Shown piece by piece: positions 61,525 through 64,000 of a DNA stretch of 64,000 bases. Origin of the DNA: Silicimonas algicola (GTDB taxonomy: Bacteria; Pseudomonadota; Alphaproteobacteria; Rhodobacterales; Rhodobacteraceae); the NCBI RefSeq assembly GCF_003148765.1, contig NZ_QGGV01000008.1:121853-185852 (forward strand), given 5' to 3'. Made by a program: the position numbers and the translations under genes. Numbering within the stretch: the first letter of the stretch is position 1; every line of letters starts with the position of its first letter. A model generated the notes under the pieces. It did not search any database. It was not told where the DNA came from and was given only the letters and a program-made list of their open reading frames with translations.

Positions 61525-62778
61525 TCAGTGCAGGTTGTGCTGCGCACCGGTGCCCTCCTCGTCCATCAGGCCCCGGCCGGTCGTGAAGCGGTCGAGGCGG
61601 AAGCGTTCGGCGATGCGGTGCGGACGGTCCTGCGCGATCAGGTGGGCGAAGGCGAAGCCCGAGGCGGGGACGGCCTTGAACCCTCCGTAGTTCCAGCCGC
61701 AGTCGATGTAGAGACCGTCGATCCCGGTCTTGTCGATGATGGGCGAGCCGTCGGGCGTCATGTCCATGATGCCGCCCCACGACCGCAGGACGCGGGCCTG
61801 GCCGATGACGGGCATCAGGGTCATCGCCGCCTCCATCACATGCTCGGCCATGGGAAGGTTTCCGCGCTGCGCATAGGACGGGTAGAAGTCGATGTCGCCG
61901 CCGAAGACGAGTCCGCCCTTGTCCGACTGGCTGATGTAGAAGTGGCCCATGCCGAAGCTGACGACGTGGTTGATGACGGGCTTCAGCCCCTCGGTCACGA
62001 AGGCCTGGAGGACGTGGCTTTCGATCGGCAGCCGGAGGCCCGCCATCGCAGCCACCTGGGACGAGCGCCCCGCGACGACGATGCCGACCTTTTTCGCGCG
62101 GATCGAGCCGCGCGTTGTCTGCAACCCGGTCACGCGCCCGTTCTGGACGTCGATGCCGGTGACCTCGCAGTTCTGGATCAGGTCGACGCCGCGGCGGTCG
62201 GCGGCGCGGGCATAACCCCAGGCGACGGCGTCATGGCGGGCGGTGCCGCCGCGCGGGTGCAGAAGTCCGCCGTAGACGGGAAAGCGCGGGTTGTCGAAGT
62301 CGAGGTAGGGCAGGTGTTTCCGCACACCGTCGCGGTCGAGGAGGATCGCGTCGTCGCCCTGGTTCGCCATCGCGTTCCCGCGGCGCGCGAAGGCGTCGCG
62401 CTGGCCGTCGGAGTGGAACAGGTTGATGAGGCCGCGCTGCGAATGCATGACGTTGTAGTTCAGCTCGCGCTCCAGCCCCTCCCACATCTTCAGGGAATGG
62501 CTATAGAATTCCGAGTTGCCGGGCAGGTAGTAGTTGGCACGCACGATTGTGGTGTTGCGGCCGATGTTGCCGCTGCCGAGCCAGCCCCTTTCGAGCACCG
62601 CGACGCTTTTCGCGCCATGTTCCCGGGCGAGGTAGTAGGCGGTCGAAAGGCCGTGGCCTCCGCCGCCGATGATGACGATGTCGTAGTCGGATTTGGGCGC
62701 GGGCTCGCGCCAGGCGGGTCGCCAGCCGCGCTGCCCGCGCAGGCCCTCGAGGATCACCCTGGCGCCGCTGTATCTCAT
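61525..62778 (-). CDS. soxB: Sarcosine oxidase beta subunit
   Basis: A 417-residue flavoprotein, the catalytic subunit that oxidises sarcosine to glycine. It has the FAD-binding VIIGGGGHGLSTAYYLARE and the covalent-FMN/flavin region; the family's C-terminal YIDCGWNYGGFKAVPASGFAFAHLIA is intact. ATG 62778 was chosen to match the usual MRYSGARVILEGL start. Confidence 0.96.
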   Translation of the reverse strand: MRYSGARVILEGLRGQRGWRPAWREPAPKSDYDIVIIGGGGHGLSTAYYLAREHGAKSVAVLERGWLGSGNIGRNTTIVRANYYLPGNSEFYSHSLKMWEGLERELNYNVMHSQRGLINLFHSDGQRDAFARRGNAMANQGDDAILLDRDGVRKHLPYLDFDNPRFPVYGGLLHPRGGTARHDAVAWGYARAADRRGVDLIQNCEVTGIDVQNGRVTGLQTTRGSIRAKKVGIVVAGRSSQVAAMAGLRLPIESHVLQAFVTEGLKPVINHVVSFGMGHFYISQSDKGGLVFGGDIDFYPSYAQRGNLPMAEHVMEAAMTLMPVIGQARVLRSWGGIMDMTPDGSPIIDKTGIDGLYIDCGWNYGGFKAVPASGFAFAHLIAQDRPHRIAERFRLDRFTTGRGLMDEEGTGAQHNLH

Positions 62779-62856
62779 GTGAGCAGAGAACCAAACGGCG
62801 CGGTGGCGCGCAATGTCCGTTTGCGACGTGGGATGACGCATCGCTTGCGCGAAACG

Positions 62857-62886
62857 AAAAGGCCGGACCCTGCGGACCGGCCTTTG
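62857..62886 (-). terminator. Intrinsic terminator of the TadG-like gene
   Basis: AAAGGCCGG (62858-62866) pairs with CCGGCCTTT (62877-62885), with a CC/GG extension past one mismatch. On the minus strand it is followed by TTTTCG. It separates the upstream TadG-like gene from soxB. Confidence 0.7.
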
Positions 62887-62905
62887 CGCAATCCTGGAGT
62901 GTCCG

Positions 62906-64000
62906 TCAGCCGGCGAGGCGCATGTACTTCGCCTTGAAGATGTGCGACATGCCGCTGCCGCAGAAGGCGAAGTTCATGTTCGACGTGCCGTCGATGCGGC
63001 CGCCCGCCACGATGGATGCGCCTCGGATGCCGTCAGCGTTCGCTTGGAACTCGACGTTGCCTGCGGCGATGATCTGGCTGCCGTGCATCTCAAGCGATGA
63101 TGCGACTTCGACACCGCCATAGGACACGAGGATCGCGCCACCGCCTTCGGCACAGTTGTCCTTCGCCCCGAGGACCAGGTTGTTCGGCGCGCTCATGGCC
63201 TTTGCCGCGGTGCTCTTCGTGATGATGACGGCGTCCTGGAACTCGGCCCCGTTCTTGAAGACCATGTCGCAATCTGCGATCACGACGATGTTCTTGTAGA
63301 CACCCGGGTTGAACGTCAGCCTGTTCGTGCAGGACGACTTGTGGATGCGCCCGCTGGTGAAATCGCTGGGATTGACCGTCGTAGCTGTCAGGGTCAGCGG
63401 CGTGTAGGAGCTGATGTACGTCTGGGCGTAGTCGCTGTCCTTGATCTGCACGCCTAGGCGTACCCTGTTGAGACGGTCCAGGATCTTGATGAACCAGCGG
63501 CCCTCGCGCAGCGCTTTTTCGAGACCCTCGTTCTTTTCCTCGCTCAGGCCGTCATTCGGCACGACGAGGTCGTCCGTGTCGGGCATCGACACGACGGTCC
63601 CGGCCTCGAAAAAGTTGTTCTGGTTGATCTCGACGTGGCTGTTCGAGTGGATGCAGAATCCGTTGTAGTAAGAGTTGTTCGACTGGATGTCGACAACCCC
63701 CTGGGCGACGAAGCCCTCCACTAGACAGGTCGGGTAGAAGGTCTCGAACACGCTCTGACGCTTCACATCCCATTGGTTGAGGCCGACGAGGTGGAGAAGA
63801 AATGTGCCGACGGGGTTGCCGTTGCTCGACAGGCGTCTCGTCTCGACCATCACGGCGTCGCGGCTGTCTTCATCAACGGTGAAGATCTTGGTGGCGCGGT
63901 CGTACTCGCCGAACTGGATCGCCTCTTCGTCGAGGACCTCGCCATAGACCGAGGCCGGCATGTTGGCCTGCAGGATCTGCATCGCGGTCGCGCGCGATGT
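62906..64000 (-). CDS. TadG-like (Flp pilus assembly related) protein, 5' end beyond the window
   Basis: The frame is open to the right edge of the window, reading T-S-R-A-T-A before MQILQANM, so the N-terminus lies outside. About 364 residues are visible: beta-rich repeats typical of a secreted or surface protein (VFETFYPTCLVEGFVAQGVVDIQSNNSYYNGFCIHSN, then DAVIITKS and the Cys-containing C-terminus NFAFCGSGMSHIFKAKYMRL). The pattern resembles Rhodobacteraceae TadG-related pilus proteins from memory. Probably secreted or anchored outside the inner membrane. Confidence 0.65.
   Translation of the reverse strand, partial: TSRATAMQILQANMPASVYGEVLDEEAIQFGEYDRATKIFTVDEDSRDAVMVETRRLSSNGNPVGTFLLHLVGLNQWDVKRQSVFETFYPTCLVEGFVAQGVVDIQSNNSYYNGFCIHSNSHVEINQNNFFEAGTVVSMPDTDDLVVPNDGLSEEKNEGLEKALREGRWFIKILDRLNRVRLGVQIKDSDYAQTYISSYTPLTLTATTVNPSDFTSGRIHKSSCTNRLTFNPGVYKNIVVIADCDMVFKNGAEFQDAVIITKSTAAKAMSAPNNLVLGAKDNCAEGGGAILVSYGGVEVASSLEMHGSQIIAAGNVEFQANADGIRGASIVAGGRIDGTSNMNFAFCGSGMSHIFKAKYMRLAG

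Overview
The window is one contiguous stretch of a GC-rich alphaproteobacterial chromosome. Gene content and order point to Rhodobacteraceae (Roseobacter/Rhodobacter group): CobS/CobT cobaltochelatase with a J-domain protein, a heterotetrameric sarcosine oxidase in the order soxB-soxD-soxA-soxG, a RibB whose GTP-cyclohydrolase half is degenerate, dnaG-rpoD, and a TadG-like protein. Species cannot be named from sequence alone.

Layout. 1-5.7 kb: aerobic cobalamin genes (J-domain protein, cobS, cobT) with msrB and a divergent FMN-reductase/HxlR regulator pair. 5.7-15.1 kb: housekeeping genes (aminopeptidase P, DUF427, ClC antiporter, PxpA, trigger factor, phosphoesterase, lipid kinase). 15.2-30.3 kb: a 15-kb integrated element in tRNA-Leu(UAG). 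30.4-36.8 kb: rpiA-gor, hflK-hflC-DUF2065 and sdaA. 37-41.9 kb: a membrane-bound winged-helix/cupin regulator facing a secreted HExxH protein, then nusB-ribH-ribB-orf-ribE. 42-46.6 kb: capsule genes kpsS-opx-kpsC, lying between ribE and ribD. 46.6-52.8 kb: ribD-nrdR, small enzymes and a Phd-Doc toxin-antitoxin pair. 52.8-64 kb: rpoD-dnaG, a GFA-family protein, soxBDAG and the start of a TadG-like gene.

The element is the most interesting part. It is bounded by a 60-bp direct repeat (58/60 identical) made of the 3' part of the tRNA, and an identical 18-mer lies just inside each end as a probable integrase arm site. It carries a tyrosine integrase, a small HTH protein, a protein resembling phage small terminase, a 1097-residue primase/helicase-like protein, a serine recombinase and a minus-strand cargo block: a GHKL ATPase with a C-terminal ExK nuclease motif, a NERD nuclease and an unknown small protein. 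No capsid, tail or portal gene is visible. Directly after the primase gene lies an array of at least eight TGCGGGGAGT iterons in both orientations with nested inverted repeats, a good candidate replication origin. Twelve short stem-loops with a G/C stem and a TGAC, TAAC or GTGA-type loop are scattered over the element, including inside genes. Together this reads as a P4/PICI-like phage satellite or related replicative island with its own origin and a probable defence cargo. The satellite interpretation is inference; the boundaries, iterons and palindromes are read directly from the sequence.
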